A stretch of 64,000 bases of DNA from Fragilariopsis cylindrus CCMP1102 (GCA_900095095.1 FMBT01000469.1:1-64000); one strand, 5' to 3'. Counted from the first letter of the stretch, positions 35,857-48,577 are shown. Numbers and translations are program-made. Notes: generated from the letters alone by a model not told the origin.

Positions 35857-38613
35857 TATGGATGCTATCTTTGGTATTTCGATTACCGATTGCCAATTCA
35901 ATTCGATTGATTCGACTATGCGATTGATTTAAAAATAGGGCGAATTTTCTAAGTGGTAACTATAGTAGCGATGCGTAATGATTGGTTTCAATTACCGTAT
36001 AGATTTGGAAAAGTAATCTTAATACGAACACTACAGAGTAATAAGAGACTCTGATCTCTATAATACGCTGTGACGACTGACTCGTCTTGGCATCGGCGGA
36101 AGCAGAGGCGTTGGCAATGATATGAAGATACTGTTAAAGAGATAAAAGAGAAAGAATAATTCAAATTGAGATTCTCCGTGAATAGCAGCAATCACTACTA
36201 GTGATGTACATCTGACCCCTGCTTGTTGACGACACGCCTGATGTTCGCTATTCTTGCTAGATTTTCGCTGCTTTTCGTTGTCGTCTGTAAGTTTTGCATA
36301 CGAGGTCGTATCTTTTCGTTGAGAGGTCGATGTGAGATAAATCTTTATGTTCTTGTTCTATGGTGCCGCTACTCGCGTTAACAAAACATACTGGTACCAG
36401 TAAGTTATTGTGTATTTGTTATCATATCCACTAACGAATATAAAAACAAAATCATGTCAATATAAAAACTAAATAATGCCCGAATTTTACTAGTATTAGT
36501 TAGTCTAGTATATTAACAACTTTAGCATCAAGTATATAGACCTAAAAAGTCATTTTTTGGACAATTGACCTGTTGGATGACAAAAAAAAATATTCCTTAG
36601 TCTTGCAAGCCTACTGGTATCTCACAATGTAGGCTCACACACTACACAGCACACACCAGTTTTTTATGAGATATCTTGTTCAGGACACAAAGCAGGGTAG
36701 AACTTTCAAGAAAATGCTTCTTTTTTGTCAGGGAAAGTTTCTCTACCTTACCATGTGTATAAAAATAATGGTTCCAAAATATGTTGTAGGCGCTCCTTCA
36801 GTTCATGCACACATTCCTTTACAATGACTAGCCTTTAACGCACTATATTACTACTTAATTCGTTTCAGCTATTATTTTTGCTTGAAAGGTTTTTTTCGGA
36901 AAATAAAATAATGGAACCCATGGTATGTTTAATCTTTAATTGTCTGCAGGAAAATATTGGTGAACAGGGCTTTACTTTCTTTGTCAAGGGCAGAAAACCG
37001 ATTCACTAAAAATAATTTTGCACAAGGTGTAGCATGTGAACCAGAGGCCCTAATAGTTGCGGCTTTAGGTGGGCTAGTTTATTTTATGAGTATTTGTATG
37101 GAAATACCTGTCAAAATTGGTGTGGAAGCATTTTTCAACCAACAGTGACTATTTTAATTACCGTCCTCAATTTGCTTTTTATGAGATATTTTTGAAAACA
37201 GGGGTAAACTGCAATTACATCCAAAAAAATGGTGGGTTGGGATGACGATGCGTTCCATTCACAAGTTATATGTCCTAGTGAGGACAGTGAATCAATTATA
37301 TGTTCTTATTTACCTTGTGGTATGTGTAAATAAAGATAACAAATGTGTTCTGGGCCACAATCTTACTGTGTAGTGTGGGATGGGGTGATTCTTTCTTATT
37401 TAATATATGGAAATGACAGTAACAAATACAAGCTGTATTACTTTATCCTAACAAAAGTAGTCTGGAATTGGTTGGATGGTATTTAAATGCAGCAGATGCA
37501 GATACCAGCCAGCAGATATGGGTATGTTTTGAAATAATGAACAACAAAAAATCTCATATGAAAGAGTTGCAGAGGACAACACCAGATAGGTTGGGTGCAA
37601 AATCATCCATATAGTGTACTAGAACATTGTGTGCACCTCCTACAACTTTTCTGTTCCTGTGATTGAGGAATAAGATTCGTTTTGCTGTTGATGCACACAC
37701 ACAAACAACCTGATTTTTGACCAGAAATGAACAACAAAATATCTCATCTGAAGAACAACTTGAATGTACACGCGCACACAGTATCGTGACATAGCGATGG
37801 TTGTGCAAACCTCCAGTACATACTCCTGTACATATTTTCTTACATATTTTCTTGTGTGGAAATCGAATAGATTGACGCTGTAGTCATGAGTGGAGAATGA
37901 GCAACACATACATCTACAAGTACAAAGTACCACTCTACTAGCAGTAGGTACAAACATTACCTTAAAATGATGTGGGTTGCCTGTGTATGATATTATGTTT
38001 GTGTATTGTACACTAGATTCAATATACGCACTACATGCATACTTACATACCTTAGAGTCCTATGTAGTCCTTCTGAACCAAATTCTAGAGTACTCTCATC
38101 TATATCTTAAGATTAAAGTAGTGATGATTACTAGCAGGACCTTATATTTTCCCTTTTGAAATACTATGTAAGTGCGTGCTTTTACCACCTTTGGGGCATA
38201 GCCTACCTCTAGTAGTGCTGATATATTATTGTTAAGCACGCGAAACTTGCACATTTAGGAACGATGTTCAAGATAGCACAATAGCGACAACAACATAAGA
38301 ACCCAACAATGGGTAGTAATAGAACGAAAGCTAGTGCAATTATCATAGAAGATCTGATACGATGCAATGAACACGGTAAAAGAAACGATACAGAAATATT
38401 ATTGTCTTGTGTGTAATGCTATAATTTAATTTAAGGTATAAAAATAAATGTAATGATAATGTAGTCCTGTTGCTGCTGCAAGATATAGTTTGGAAACCCA
38501 TGCCGATCTATACAGGTCACTCACGACGAGAGATTACGAGATGAGGTGACAGAATAATATTCGCAGTAATAATTTGTTGTTATTCTTTATTTATGTTGTT
38601 CTTGTTTGTTGTT
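35857..38613. other. Intergenic, contains diverged copy of a dispersed repeat
   Basis: The MATE 5' region is followed by a repeat block at 36524-36642 and another at 37540-37755, both matching sequence at 54.8-56.1 kb. Small frames at 36957 and 37554-37957 lie inside or beside this repeat material and show no known domain. Nothing recognised from 37960 to 38613. Confidence 0.6.
36524..37755. repeat. Dispersed repeat element, copy A
   Basis: 36524-36642 shares AGCATCAAGTATA, TATTCCTTAGTCTTG and ATCTCACAATGTAGGCTCAC with 54801-54939. 37540-37755 shares the unit ATCTCAT...GTTGCAGAGGACAACACCA...TAGAACATTGTGTg/t...CCTACAACTTTT...TTTTGCTG with 55542-56115. Both blocks keep the same order and direction. 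An unclassified transposable element or satellite-bearing element is likely; no protein domain seen. Confidence 0.72.
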
Positions 38614-41600
38614 TTAGAAGAATATGTCTTCTTCTTCATCATCGATACCATCAAAGTAATCACCAATACTTCCTGGCATAAAGGCTGAGTCACGTTTACC
38701 TGTGGCGGCAGTAGTGTCAATAGCGGATACTTGTGCTTGTGTCGCCATATCCATCGGTGGTAATACCGCTTCTGCTGCAGCTGATTCCATCATTAAATCC
38801 ATCATACTCTTGGATGCATTTGGGTTTTTAGAAACTTTCACTAATGCTTCTAACAACTCTTCAACTTCATTAACATCTTGTAGATAATTCGCAGCAGCAG
38901 ATGGTTTCTTCCCGACCGTACACGTAAAACATTCCAAATCACCGCTAATATTAGCGTCGCATGCCGAAACGTCCACTAATGTCACCTTCGTCGGAAGTTC
39001 ACTTGATCGTCCACCCTGGGCACGATGTCCAATTTGACGCATCACGCTCAACATCGGCTCATCGCAATGATCGTCACCCAAAACTAATGCAAAATCATAC
39101 GAGCATTACTACCAGGTGAAACAAATTTGTCAAAGTTGCGAATCACTTTCTGAGCAAACACACCTTTGTTGACACCTTTGGGACGAACTTCAACAAATCC
39201 ACCTTCTTCCATTCCTCCATGAAGAATATCGATAGGATATGATCGTAATACATTCGATAAATGATCTTCTAATTCTCTTGCTTGTAAATATCCAAATTCC
39301 AAATCAGCATCCCGATATTGCCATAGAACTTTCATTTCTGTTTCTTCTATATATGAACCGTGTGTACGACTTGCGTATACTTCCATAATACTCATAGCAA
39401 TCACCCGCCATGAACTGTCCGCAATCGGGACAAGCGTATCCCAATGTCGTTTATGCTTCTTATGTTTTTTGGAACCGTGAGAGGAAGACGAATGAGACGA
39501 CGACGGTACCATGCCACCGCCACCATCACTGGTAGTAAACGGCGAGGATAAGAACCCACCGGTGGTACCACTACTACGATTACCATCCTTCACTGTTTCA
39601 GGCCATGAAATATACATTCCATGTTCTGCTGCTAAACCTAAATTCGGGATATGTCCTAATGTCGTGATGAGGGAATGTCGTTCTTTTCCTGAAACAACAA
39701 ACACTGTATTCTTCTTGTCTTTACATAATTCTTGAATAGTATTAATCATTTCTGCTGTTGGTTCCGAATGATGACTCCTAGTTTTGACCATACGAAAACG
39801 TGATAGATTATCAAGATTTTCGTTTGAGGTGATAGTACCACCATAATCAAAAAGGATTAATCTCCGAGAGGAAATCTTGTAGGCTTTAGCAACAGCTTTA
39901 AATTCAAGACCGTCAAAGCCAGAATCCATACCCAACAAACGAAAACCTAGTCCTATCCAGCACCAGAATATTGTACAGGATTCACACTCTTGTGTACGCC
40001 CTTCAAATCGAGCATTACCGCTAATGCCCAACGTTGAGTTGTTACACGAGTTACAAATTCTGATGCGCATGTAACACGTTTCAATCGTTCCTCGTCACTC
40101 ATTGTTAATGCTTGCTTAAAAGCGAAAGCAATCTCAGAAATCTTCCATGGATTAACGTGGAGTGCTCCACGCATAACACGCGTACAACTCGCAAATTCAC
40201 TTAAAATCACGAGACCACGACGGCGACCATCCTTTTGACCCTCCGGGGTCAATGCATCTTGATGTACAATTGTGAATTCTAATGGGATTAGGTTCAGTCC
40301 ATCACGGATCGGGGTTACCAATACTACGTCACTTGCTTTCATTAACGCCAACCGTTGTTGAAGACGCATTTGCCAATCGGGTGCCTCTTGAAAGATTACC
40401 GTCCCTGGGTACAAATTATTAATCCGATGTACCATTTCAGTTACTTCATCTCGAGTTTTGATGTAATCGTCACCACGTTCCCATGCCGTGATACCAACTT
40501 GAATTAATACTAGTTTACCAATCCATTCTGGACATCTCTTCAAGAATCGTTCCATTGCTAATATTTTCAGCGGAATTCCTTTCAAACTTTCAAGTCGATC
40601 AATACTACAAAAAATTGTTTTACCAGGATGACGTTGTCGTATGGCAATTGCTTCACGTAAAACACTATCATGTTTTAAAATTTGATGCAGAACGGGTGGT
40701 TCAATCCCAGCATGAATGGACGTAACAGCAACATGACGACCATTTGTATCAATTGCTAAACTGTACCCACCATTACCGGATGCATCAGGGATCATACCAT
40801 AATTAAGACCTAGTAATCGACGACAGCATGTCAAGAAATGACGTGCATATTCAAATAAATGAAATCCAACTTGATCGGCATTTAACATACCTCTTAATAA
40901 ATCTTCACGGCACCACAATGTTCTAAAAATTTCTGACGATGGGAATGGCGTATGAAGAAATAAACCAATTTTGGCCATACTAATCCTACGTGTTAGGTAT
41001 GATGGTAGAATCAATAAATGAAAACCATGTATCCAAACTAAATCACCTTCGTTGAAACATTGGACAACAACTTCACTAAATTTACGATTCACTTGATTGT
41101 ACGCGCTCCATAATTTCTTCTCACGTCCACGTCCACCATGGATCGGACCATGTTGAACATCGTCACGGCACAATTCTGAAAATTGTCCACCATCTTGTGC
41201 AGTGGAAGACTCTCGAGCAGTAGCAGTAGCAACTGCCTGTTCGTCGTCTTCTTTCTTATGAGATGCATAAACACCTGTGCTATTATGTAATATTGGCCAT
41301 AAAATGCCCTTGCAGAAACCATTGTACCTGTTTTGTGATGATTCGTACGTGGTGGAGAATAATACAGGCACATCGATGTGCGATTTTATATGGCGGAGGA
41401 AAGAAAAAAAGAAAAACGGTATGTGAGCGCATCATTATTGCAGGCAGCGGTACAGTTTATATTGTATACCAATGGTAAGAAAAGTAATAGACTTACATTT
41501 CACCAAAAATCAATGGATCAATCCATACGGGAACACATTGAAATGGTCTGAGACATTCTTCTACTAAATATCGTTCACTAATCGGTACACCATATTCTTC

Positions 41601-43684
41601 ACTTGTTGTCGACGATGGTTGTTCCTGTCCATCTTGACCAGCACCAGCACCAGCACCACCACCACCAGTATTACCTTGTCCATAATTACCATGCCAACCT
41701 TTCCATTTCACAACACCCACACGTGTTACTCTTAAATGAGTTTGCATACTCAGCAATGCTTCGTAATCCCAATCTGCAGTCCATTTGGCTTGTGTGGATG
41801 TTTCACATCGATGTACAACAACTGGTAGGAAAGCACTAACAACCACTAATCCATCCGTTGAATTTAAATGAACTTGTTCACCGGAAGCTTGTCTTTTATG
41901 ATGTTTTGAGTTTGATGATACAGATTCATTCATTGGTGGTGGTGGTGGTGGTGCAAAACCCACCGATTTCTTTCTCGATTTACCTCCTCCTGCTTCTAAT
42001 GATGCTCCTCCTAATGCTGCTGCTGCTGATTCTGCTGCATCATTATCATTATCACTACCACCAAGACCACAAGCACCACTACCTTCTACACCAATATAGT
42101 GACTTTTATCACCAGATATTCTTTTATGATATATATCAGGACGTTGTCCACGACGTTTCCCTAATACATCATTCACAACGTATGTTTCACCGGCAGCTAA
42201 AATCGTAATGGTAACGAATGATAATTTAATTTTGGAGTATCGACATTATCTACATCCATATCATCATCCACATCAACATCATTATTAGATGCTGTGTTGT
42301 TTGTTATTGATGATGTTCGATTAGCAGATGTATTAGTGGTTGTTGTAGTATCTTCAGTAGAGGGAATATAATTTTCATCGGAATCTTCTTCCCAACGATG
42401 GAATACACCAGCTCTAAAAACTGCATACCTATATCTAAAATCTTTACTACTACTGGATTGCACTTTATTTGCAAATAAAGTACGTCCTGTTCCACCACCA
42501 CCAGCAGCACCAGCAGGTGATAAGGGTGATGCTTTCTTTTGTATCTTTAGCACCGGCATAGGTAAAGATGATAGTGTACTATACCATGGATATTCAGTTG
42601 CAGTCGTATACAATGGAATCATCTATTGTTGTTGTTGTTGTTGTTGTTTTTAAAATTATTAGTAGTTTGTGGGGGAAAAGGCAAGTGAATAAATAAATAA
42701 ATAAATAAGTGAGTGAGTGAGTCTCTCTGAGTTATTACTACGTCTCTGATAAAACATTCCGACGGAATAGAGAAGAAGATGAAAGAAAAGAAAATGAAAC
42801 GAGAAGTCTCTCTGAGTTATTACTACGTCTCTGATAAAACATTCCGACGGAATAGAGAAGAAGATGAAAGAAAAGAAAATGAAACGAGAAAGAGAGATTA
42901 CTGATAATGATCTGATGATGGAGTGGAGCGTGGCAACTGGATGGATTGTTTCGATTCCGATTCTGTGTCCGTGTGTGTGTATGATTGAAGGACGTCAATC
43001 TTTTTGTGTTTGTTGCGCATTTTACTTCTTTATTCTTTCGTTTTTCGTGACAGAGACAAGCGTTGAAGTTGATTGATCTCGACGGTAAAGTGGGTCGAGT
43101 CGATCAAAAGTTTTGAAATGCATTGTTTCTTCTTCTTCTTCTACATCTTCTCCTATCAATTTCATCCATCGTGACAAACGGCATCGTCATCGTCAACATT
43201 ATCATTATCAGCTGTCTCCATCTCTCTATCTCTCTCTCTCTTCCATTTCGAAAGATCAAAATCAAAGATCAAAGATCAAAGTCAAACTCTAATTCTAAAA
43301 CACAACACAAAGACACGATATCTTGTTCCTTCTCTTTCTCTCTCTTTCTCTTATCTCTATTTTGGTTCTTCATCCTTCCAGTAGTAGAGAAACGTTACGT
43401 ACCTTATGTCTATTGGTGGGTGAGGGTGGTTGTAATAATAATTGTGCTATTGTAACTGGATTCATAGCAGCATCTTCATATTCTTCCAGTGGTGTTAAAT
43501 ACACATCCTCGCCATGTCCTAATCGTTCACATCGGACTTTAAAATGAACCGAGGCAATATTCGATGTACTTGTCATGGGTACTGTGCCAACCGTACTTGT
43601 GGCAGAGGATTGTCGTGGTGGTGGTTGTGCTGAAGAAGAAGAAGACGAATCAGCAGTATTAGTAGTATTCATGGCAGCACTCAT
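38614..43684 (-). CDS. CBM20 - trehalose-6-phosphate synthase - trehalose phosphatase fusion
   Basis: Trehalose pathway enzyme or regulator. ATG 43684 begins MSAAMNTTNT. Exon 1 ends at 43403; intron 42623-43402; exon 2 starts at 42622. A CBM20 starch-binding module spans the first junction (VHFKVRCERLGHGEDVYL, MIPLYTTATEYPWYSTLSSLP, FRYRYAVFRAG.FHRWEE). The GT20 synthase follows: VCLRPFQCVPVWID region, then an intron from 41496, then YNGFCKGILWPILHN, LVWIHGFHLLILP, IGLFLHTPFPSSEIFRTL, SIDRLESLKGIPLK, VLVTPIRDGLNLIPLEF. The C-terminal HAD phosphatase has LILFDYGGTI, FVVSGKER, GLAAEHGMYIS and ALVLGDDHCDEPM. Frame steps near 42230, 39960 and 39090 are each one lost base. Two catalytic motifs are altered: HDYH is HGFH and DxDGT is DYGGT. 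The intron ending near 41375 shows no AG. Confidence 0.92.
42721..42890. repeat. Perfect 2 x 85-bp tandem duplication in TPS intron
   Basis: 42721-42805 and 42806-42890 are identical over all 85 bases (start GTCTCTCTGAGTTATTACTA). They lie in the first intron of the CBM20-TPS-TPP gene. Identity implies a very recent duplication or an assembly duplication. Confidence 0.95.
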
Positions 43685-44845
43685 ACTGAATTATTTGTTT
43701 ATATATTTATTTATATATATTGTGGTAGAAGATATGGTTTGAAGAGAGACAAAGAGATTGATAGTGCGGGGGGGGGAGGGGGCTGTATTACTCTCAATAG
43801 GTAGCAAGCAGAGAGGTAAGTCAAGTCAATAGCGATGTTCGTTCAATCGATCAATTGATGGGTCGTAACAAAGAATTCTATATCTTGATTGTATTTCTTG
43901 AGGGTTGAAAATAGAGCGAGTGTTGCTTGCGCTAACATAATAGCGTATGAAGATGCCTCTACTAGCTCCTCTACTAGTAGTATTTGTTGACGCTTCAAAA
44001 ACAACGTGCAATACGTCACATAAACTTGTACAGTAATAATACAGTAGTAACAATCTACTGTAGGACCTCAAAGAAGTGGCGTCATGCATGTGAAAGAAGG
44101 AAAAGATTTCTATTGCGTCAATCACTAGGCGTGCGTGTGTGCGAAGAACATCTCGTCTGTCCGCCGCTGTCCCTTTTTCTTTCATCGTAGCATGACATCA
44201 TTATTACAGTATCATCAGTATCATCATCGCGCAGTACATTGCAGTACCTTGTATGTACATTACATTGTGCGCGATAATTTTTGGATGACAGAAATAGTCT
44301 CTCACAAAACGTAGAACAAGTACAGAACAAAGGTTGTTTGTTGTACAGTAATGACTTTGCGTTTGTTTGGCGCCATTTTTTGTTTTGTTTTGTTCTGTGT
44401 GACGACCAACACAACGACGTAAATTATTGTCCGTAAACATGCCGTTCGGCATATGTTGTTTGAAATCGAATATCAAAGTTTTTGTGTTGTATGTTGTAGC
44501 TAACCAAATATGCGCGTCAAAGCAACATTATTTTAAAACTTGAAAAAGAAAAGAAAATGCCAAATTCAGAGAGGTAACTTAAGATATGAGAGCACTGAAA
44601 CAAGAGAAACCGGCAATAAATCTTTAACCTTCAAGAAAAAACACACCACTAGTGCGCATTAATCTAGTCGTGTAGAAAAGTGGAACAAATAGAAGAGAGA
44701 GTGAGAGACAGCAGCCAGTTACTGATGGATGAGGAAAGAGAGAGAGAGAAGTGGGGTGTGTGTGTGTGTGATTCGGTAATAGGAATAGAAAACGATATTG
44801 AACGACAGCTGATATGACCAAACTAAAATAGGAACGAAGACAAGT
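43685..44845. other. Intergenic upstream of TPS gene, nothing recognised
   Basis: Probably contains the TPS/TPP promoter. A G9-A-G5 run lies at about 43768-43782 and a TTTGGCGCC box (E2F-like) near 44367. Repeated GTACATT/GCAGTAC words at 44220-44270. Small frames on both strands have no signature. Confidence 0.5.
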
Positions 44846-45290
44846 GATGCATCAATTCTTGATAACGATGACGATGCTGACGATGATGATGGGAAGAATC
44901 CACAACAACAACAGCGTCAATGTCCAGTCGGAATTGATCGTTTAAGGTATCAATATGGCACAGTATCACAGCAGCAGCAGCAGCAGCAGCAGCAGCAAGA
45001 AATAGTTCCATCGATGGTATCGTCAAATGACGGTGGCAATAATGGCGACGGCAAAGTCAATGGCAACGACGAGAAACTTACTGGCAGCATGCAGCAGCGA
45101 TGACGATGATTATTTTGTTGGAGGTGATTTCAGAAAAGTAGAATTGAAATCGAAAAAGACATCGAAAATAATGAAGACGATGCCTCCTCCAACTCCACCT
45201 ACTATTCGGTTCCTTCTTTTCTGGAAGAAAATCTTGCACAACAACAACAACAACAATCGTAAAAGAATTCCAGAATACACTTGCAATTAA
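44846..45290 (+). CDS. Possible Gln/Asp-rich gene fragment, low confidence
   Basis: An open reading of DASILDNDDDADDDDGKNPQQQQ, RLRYQYGTVS and ten Gln (CAG)n continues into EIVPSMVSSNDGGNNGDG. After about 45100 plausible protein continues in other frames (DDDDYFVGGDF; EIEKDIENNEDDAS; PSFLEENLAQQQQQQ). The composition and the stepping frames resemble the other low-complexity genes here. No start codon or domain can be named, so this may be the middle of a gene whose ends are hidden, or non-coding CAG/GAT repeat sequence. Confidence 0.3.
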
Positions 45291-46069
45291 ATTGGGACAT
45301 GGGAGTGTAGGTTCGAAACGTTGGGGACATATATAAAAATATTACGATGAAGAATGGGTTTAATATCAATTGAATTGTTGTTATTGCTACTGTATTTCTC
45401 TGGTTCATTTTACTATGGCTGTTTTTTAATAATTATATATAACGAATCAGAAAAAAATCATTTCTGTCTTCTTGAAAGATATTCTATACATAGTAGAAAA
45501 AATACAGGTAGTGTCACTAGAAGAAACTGACTTGATTAGTCCATCTCCACGCTCAAGCCAACAGAACAGAGCGGAATCCTAGCAAAACTACGTATCTACT
45601 ATATAAAGAGTAAAGTAGCAAAATATTTCTAAATCCAACTATATTAAATACAGATATTATTTGTGTATGGACTTACGTACGTGTACGCTTATGAAGATGA
45701 AATCAAAGTTAAAGTAGAAACGAATAAGCTTCTCACAACTGTAGTCTTTCGTTGTCTTCGTTCCTTCCTTTTACCGTTGAGTATAATCGAAATCAATCAA
45801 CGTGTTCTCAATCTCTCGCGATGTGGGGCTAAGACCCGCCCGAATTTTTTCGTCGAACTTTTCTTACTTTTTAATCGTGGCACATACAAGCAAACGACCA
45901 ATTCATTACTCGTACCGTGCGTTGAGGTGGTTTGCGGAAATGCGTGACTGGAAACACAGTTGTGTGACGCAAAAAGTTAATGAAGGTGGTGGTGATGATG
46001 CTCTTACCATGTAGTCGACGACATTTTCATAAATTTGAAGAAATTTACTTGCTAGCTATCTGCTCTTGA
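45291..46069. other. Intergenic, no gene seen
   Basis: Contains TATATAAC and similar AT-rich words and the probable promoter of the 46070 gene. A 94-codon frame at 45663 has no recognisable pattern. Confidence 0.5.
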
Positions 46070-46774
46070 ATGCATCGTATCATCATGATTTGTTCCAACC
46101 TTGCCATTGAAATATGCACTGCGTACAAAGAAACAATCCATACCATAGTAAATATTATGCATGGGGATATACACAGAGGAAATATTATGCTGGAACAATA
46201 TCATCAATCGCAAAACAAGTGTACCAAAAATGCTTCAATACGTCCAAATTCGTCCTCTGTTAAGGCCGTATTGCAACGGAGTAGAAGCGATGTCGGGGAA
46301 ACCAATTCAATTGTCAAATCTATTAGAAAGCCACTCAAATCTTGTCTAAAAAAAGTTAACAGTGACAACCAGTTATTGGAAAAGTCGCATATTACATTCA
46401 CTAAGCTTGTGAAAGTGCATTATGTTCCATCACTACTTAATCTAAGTGAAAGTCACATGCGGCGACTATGGTTCCAAGAGAAAGATTATGATATGATCAA
46501 ACTGAATGTTCATCATCTGATTCAAAATGTTAGAAATGATAGCACCAGAAAGAACGACGACAGCGTCAGAGGATTAGAACGGTATTTTGAAAAAGATGCG
46601 ATCAAAAAAATGCAAGTAATTGCTATGGCCGCAGTGCTGGGTGAGCAAGCAGAACAATTGCGTATAGGACGATCGGACCCTATAAAAATATCAGAGGTTT
46701 GTAGACTGCATACTTGGCGGAGTATATTTGATGCCACAAAACGCGGGCAGTTCGACGAAACTTCAAAAAAATAA
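46070..46774 (+). CDS. Conserved diatom-type protein with LWF...DY and RGLE blocks
   Basis: A 234-codon single-exon gene from ATG 46070. It matches a small family that I have the impression is frequent in diatoms: a basic SRKSLKSCLKK-like stretch (here RKPLKSCLKKVNSDNQ), the strand KVHYVPSLLNLSESHMRRLWF, then QEKDYDMIKLNVHHLI, VRGLERYFEKDAIKKMQ and AVLGEQAEQLRIGRSDPIKISEV, finishing in RSIFDATKRGQFDE. The order RLWF-DY-RGLE-AVLxEQ-A is the family hallmark. Function unknown; no membrane segment or signal peptide. The first 40 residues are less typical, so a start at the Met of MHGDIHRGN (46160) is possible. No frame break. Confidence 0.75.
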   Translation: MHRIIMICSNLAIEICTAYKETIHTIVNIMHGDIHRGNIMLEQYHQSQNKCTKNASIRPNSSSVKAVLQRSRSDVGETNSIVKSIRKPLKSCLKKVNSDNQLLEKSHITFTKLVKVHYVPSLLNLSESHMRRLWFQEKDYDMIKLNVHHLIQNVRNDSTRKNDDSVRGLERYFEKDAIKKMQVIAMAAVLGEQAEQLRIGRSDPIKISEVCRLHTWRSIFDATKRGQFDETSKK

Positions 46775-47576
46775 GCATCCAACAGATGGTTAATAAGGTA
46801 ATAAAATTGTTATCATTTTATTTGAATTAGTTTCCTCTACTTTTAATTTAATAGTCTCCATTGATGGAATTGTGATTATCGTAGACAATGGAAAAAAAGT
46901 TGAAGGAAGCCTTTATATTTTTAGTGTATCGGCGCTCTCTATTCTATCCACCATGTGCTTCCGTATACCGAACGTATAGTGTGTATTCGGGACATCTAGA
47001 TAAGATCTATCGAATACGTTCGCTCAATTCTATGTGGTTCCGATGTTGCTTCCACTATTAACTATACTATAGTTATTCTATGTTTATACCTGGCGACTAA
47101 TACGGTAGCTCTGAGAAGACCCTTTGTTTCGCTATTGTCAACGATACAAACTATGTACCAATTTCAGGAAGAATGATCGATCGTACAACTGGCGAATTCT
47201 TCATTCAACGACGCGGAAGCCAAAATAAAAATATTTATGCTATTACACGGCCGTACTTCATGTAATTCATGCACTTCTAGTGTGAACACTAAGTAAATCA
47301 TCACACTATCGACGAATGAAATTAATCGTGCCACGAACCGCTACGAACTGTGGTGTTTCGCACGATGCCTTTCATCTTTATTTTTTCCGCCACGACTCAG
47401 AATCCAAAATTTAACGATAAATCTACTACAGATCTTTTATAAAGTAAGTACGGTACAGTATTACGGAATGATACAGTATCGTATCGTCATCTTCTCACTG
47501 AACAATTTATAATGTTCTCACAATTTGCAATTCACAAACAACAAACTACAAACAACAAACGCAAAAGTATAAACTT
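46775..47576. other. Intergenic, nothing recognised
   Basis: AT-rich spacer with several CGAATACG/ATACGTTCG words near 46970-47030 and TACAGTA words near 47455-47480. No coding or RNA signature found. Confidence 0.5.
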
Positions 47577-48577
47577 ATGATGGATAACGCATTCTTTGAT
47601 TATATCTCCTCATCGGCTTTATCGCTCGTTGTTTCAGGAAATACTGGGATATCACCATTCTTGACACTATTTGTTTTGGGTTTAGTGGAAATGGGAAATC
47701 CATCACTACTTAACATGGGTGAAACGATGGAAGTTATGTTAGCATCGTGGTGGTCCATTGGTATTCTTGGTATTTGACGGTGGGTGAAACTGTTGGAAAA
47801 TGTATCCCAGCAATCGATGAAATAATCGATTCTGCTGAGGTATTTGTCGTTCCTGTTATTAGTGTATTAGCATCACTTGCAACTTTGGATTGTTACCGGT
47901 ACCTGGTGGATCATCAATCGCTGATGCTGCAGGGCAAGGACAAAGTCTTGATGTATTGGGTATGCTTGGTGATAGTGGTGGGATTTTAGATTACTACAAG
48001 AAGATGATACAGTAGTTGCAGCAATTGTTGAAGATGAAAGCAATGATTTTGGTGAAGGGTTTATTACATTTACAAAGGTAGTTTTGGTCATTGTTGGTAT
48101 CGGTTTGTCATTATGATTCATTTCTTTAAGATGATACTCCGTGTGTCATCTTTGATGTGTTCTGGAGGATGCTGTCAACCGTGTATTACAATCATGGAAT
48201 TTTCATTGGTTATATTTGGGATCGTGCTCTCAATCTTAGCACCAGCATTTGCTATCGTTGCGTGTATCGTATTATTGATAGCAGCGGGATGGGTAATTAA
48301 AGTGAAATTTTGTAAAAAGAAAGACGATGATGACAGTACTGATGGGGATAGTAAAAACACGAAGCAAGCAGGCGTAGACAATGATGACAATACTGATGGG
48401 GATATTAAAAACACGAAGCAAGCAGGCGTAAACAATGACGTCGAAAACCAACATACACCAGCAAAAACCAAAAGAAACACTTCTATCACGGCAGCTGCAC
48501 CTATTGAGACGACAGCCGAATTTGTAGATATCTCGTCCCTTCCTCCACCAATCGCACCTCACATCACAATGAAATAG
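47577..48577 (+). CDS. DUF4126-like membrane protein
   Basis: Multi-pass membrane protein of unknown function. ATG 47577 begins MMDNAFFDYISSSALSLVVSG. The GNTGISPFLTLFVLGLVE segment, LASWWSIGILGI, and the following LTVGETVGKCIPAIDEIID and VVPVISVLASLATL match the DUF4126 pattern (repeat-like small-residue helices with 'AEKxADKxPxxDxxxD'). The frame then passes to LLPVPGGSSIADAAG, DDTVVAAIVEDESNDFGEGF and finally a hydrophobic end, FSLVIFGIVLSILAPAFAIVACIVLLIAAGW, here cited in parts. Four frame steps, all missing-base type. The cytosolic tail holds two 18-residue copies of TDGDxKNTKQAGVxND, encoded by a 54-bp tandem repeat at 48338-48445. DUF4126 assignment rests on pattern only. Confidence 0.55.
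48338..48445 (+). repeat. 54-bp coding tandem repeat, two copies
   Basis: Copies 48338-48391 and 48392-48445 encode TDGDSKNTKQAGVDNDD and TDGDIKNTKQAGVNND. In-frame length keeps the reading frame. Located in the tail of the DUF4126-like gene. Confidence 0.88.

Noticed and set aside
44974-44997. CAG run as evidence of a poly-Gln gene by itself
   Set aside because: Triplet runs occur in non-coding DNA too; the run was only used together with flanking protein-like sequence, and the gene call is kept at low confidence.
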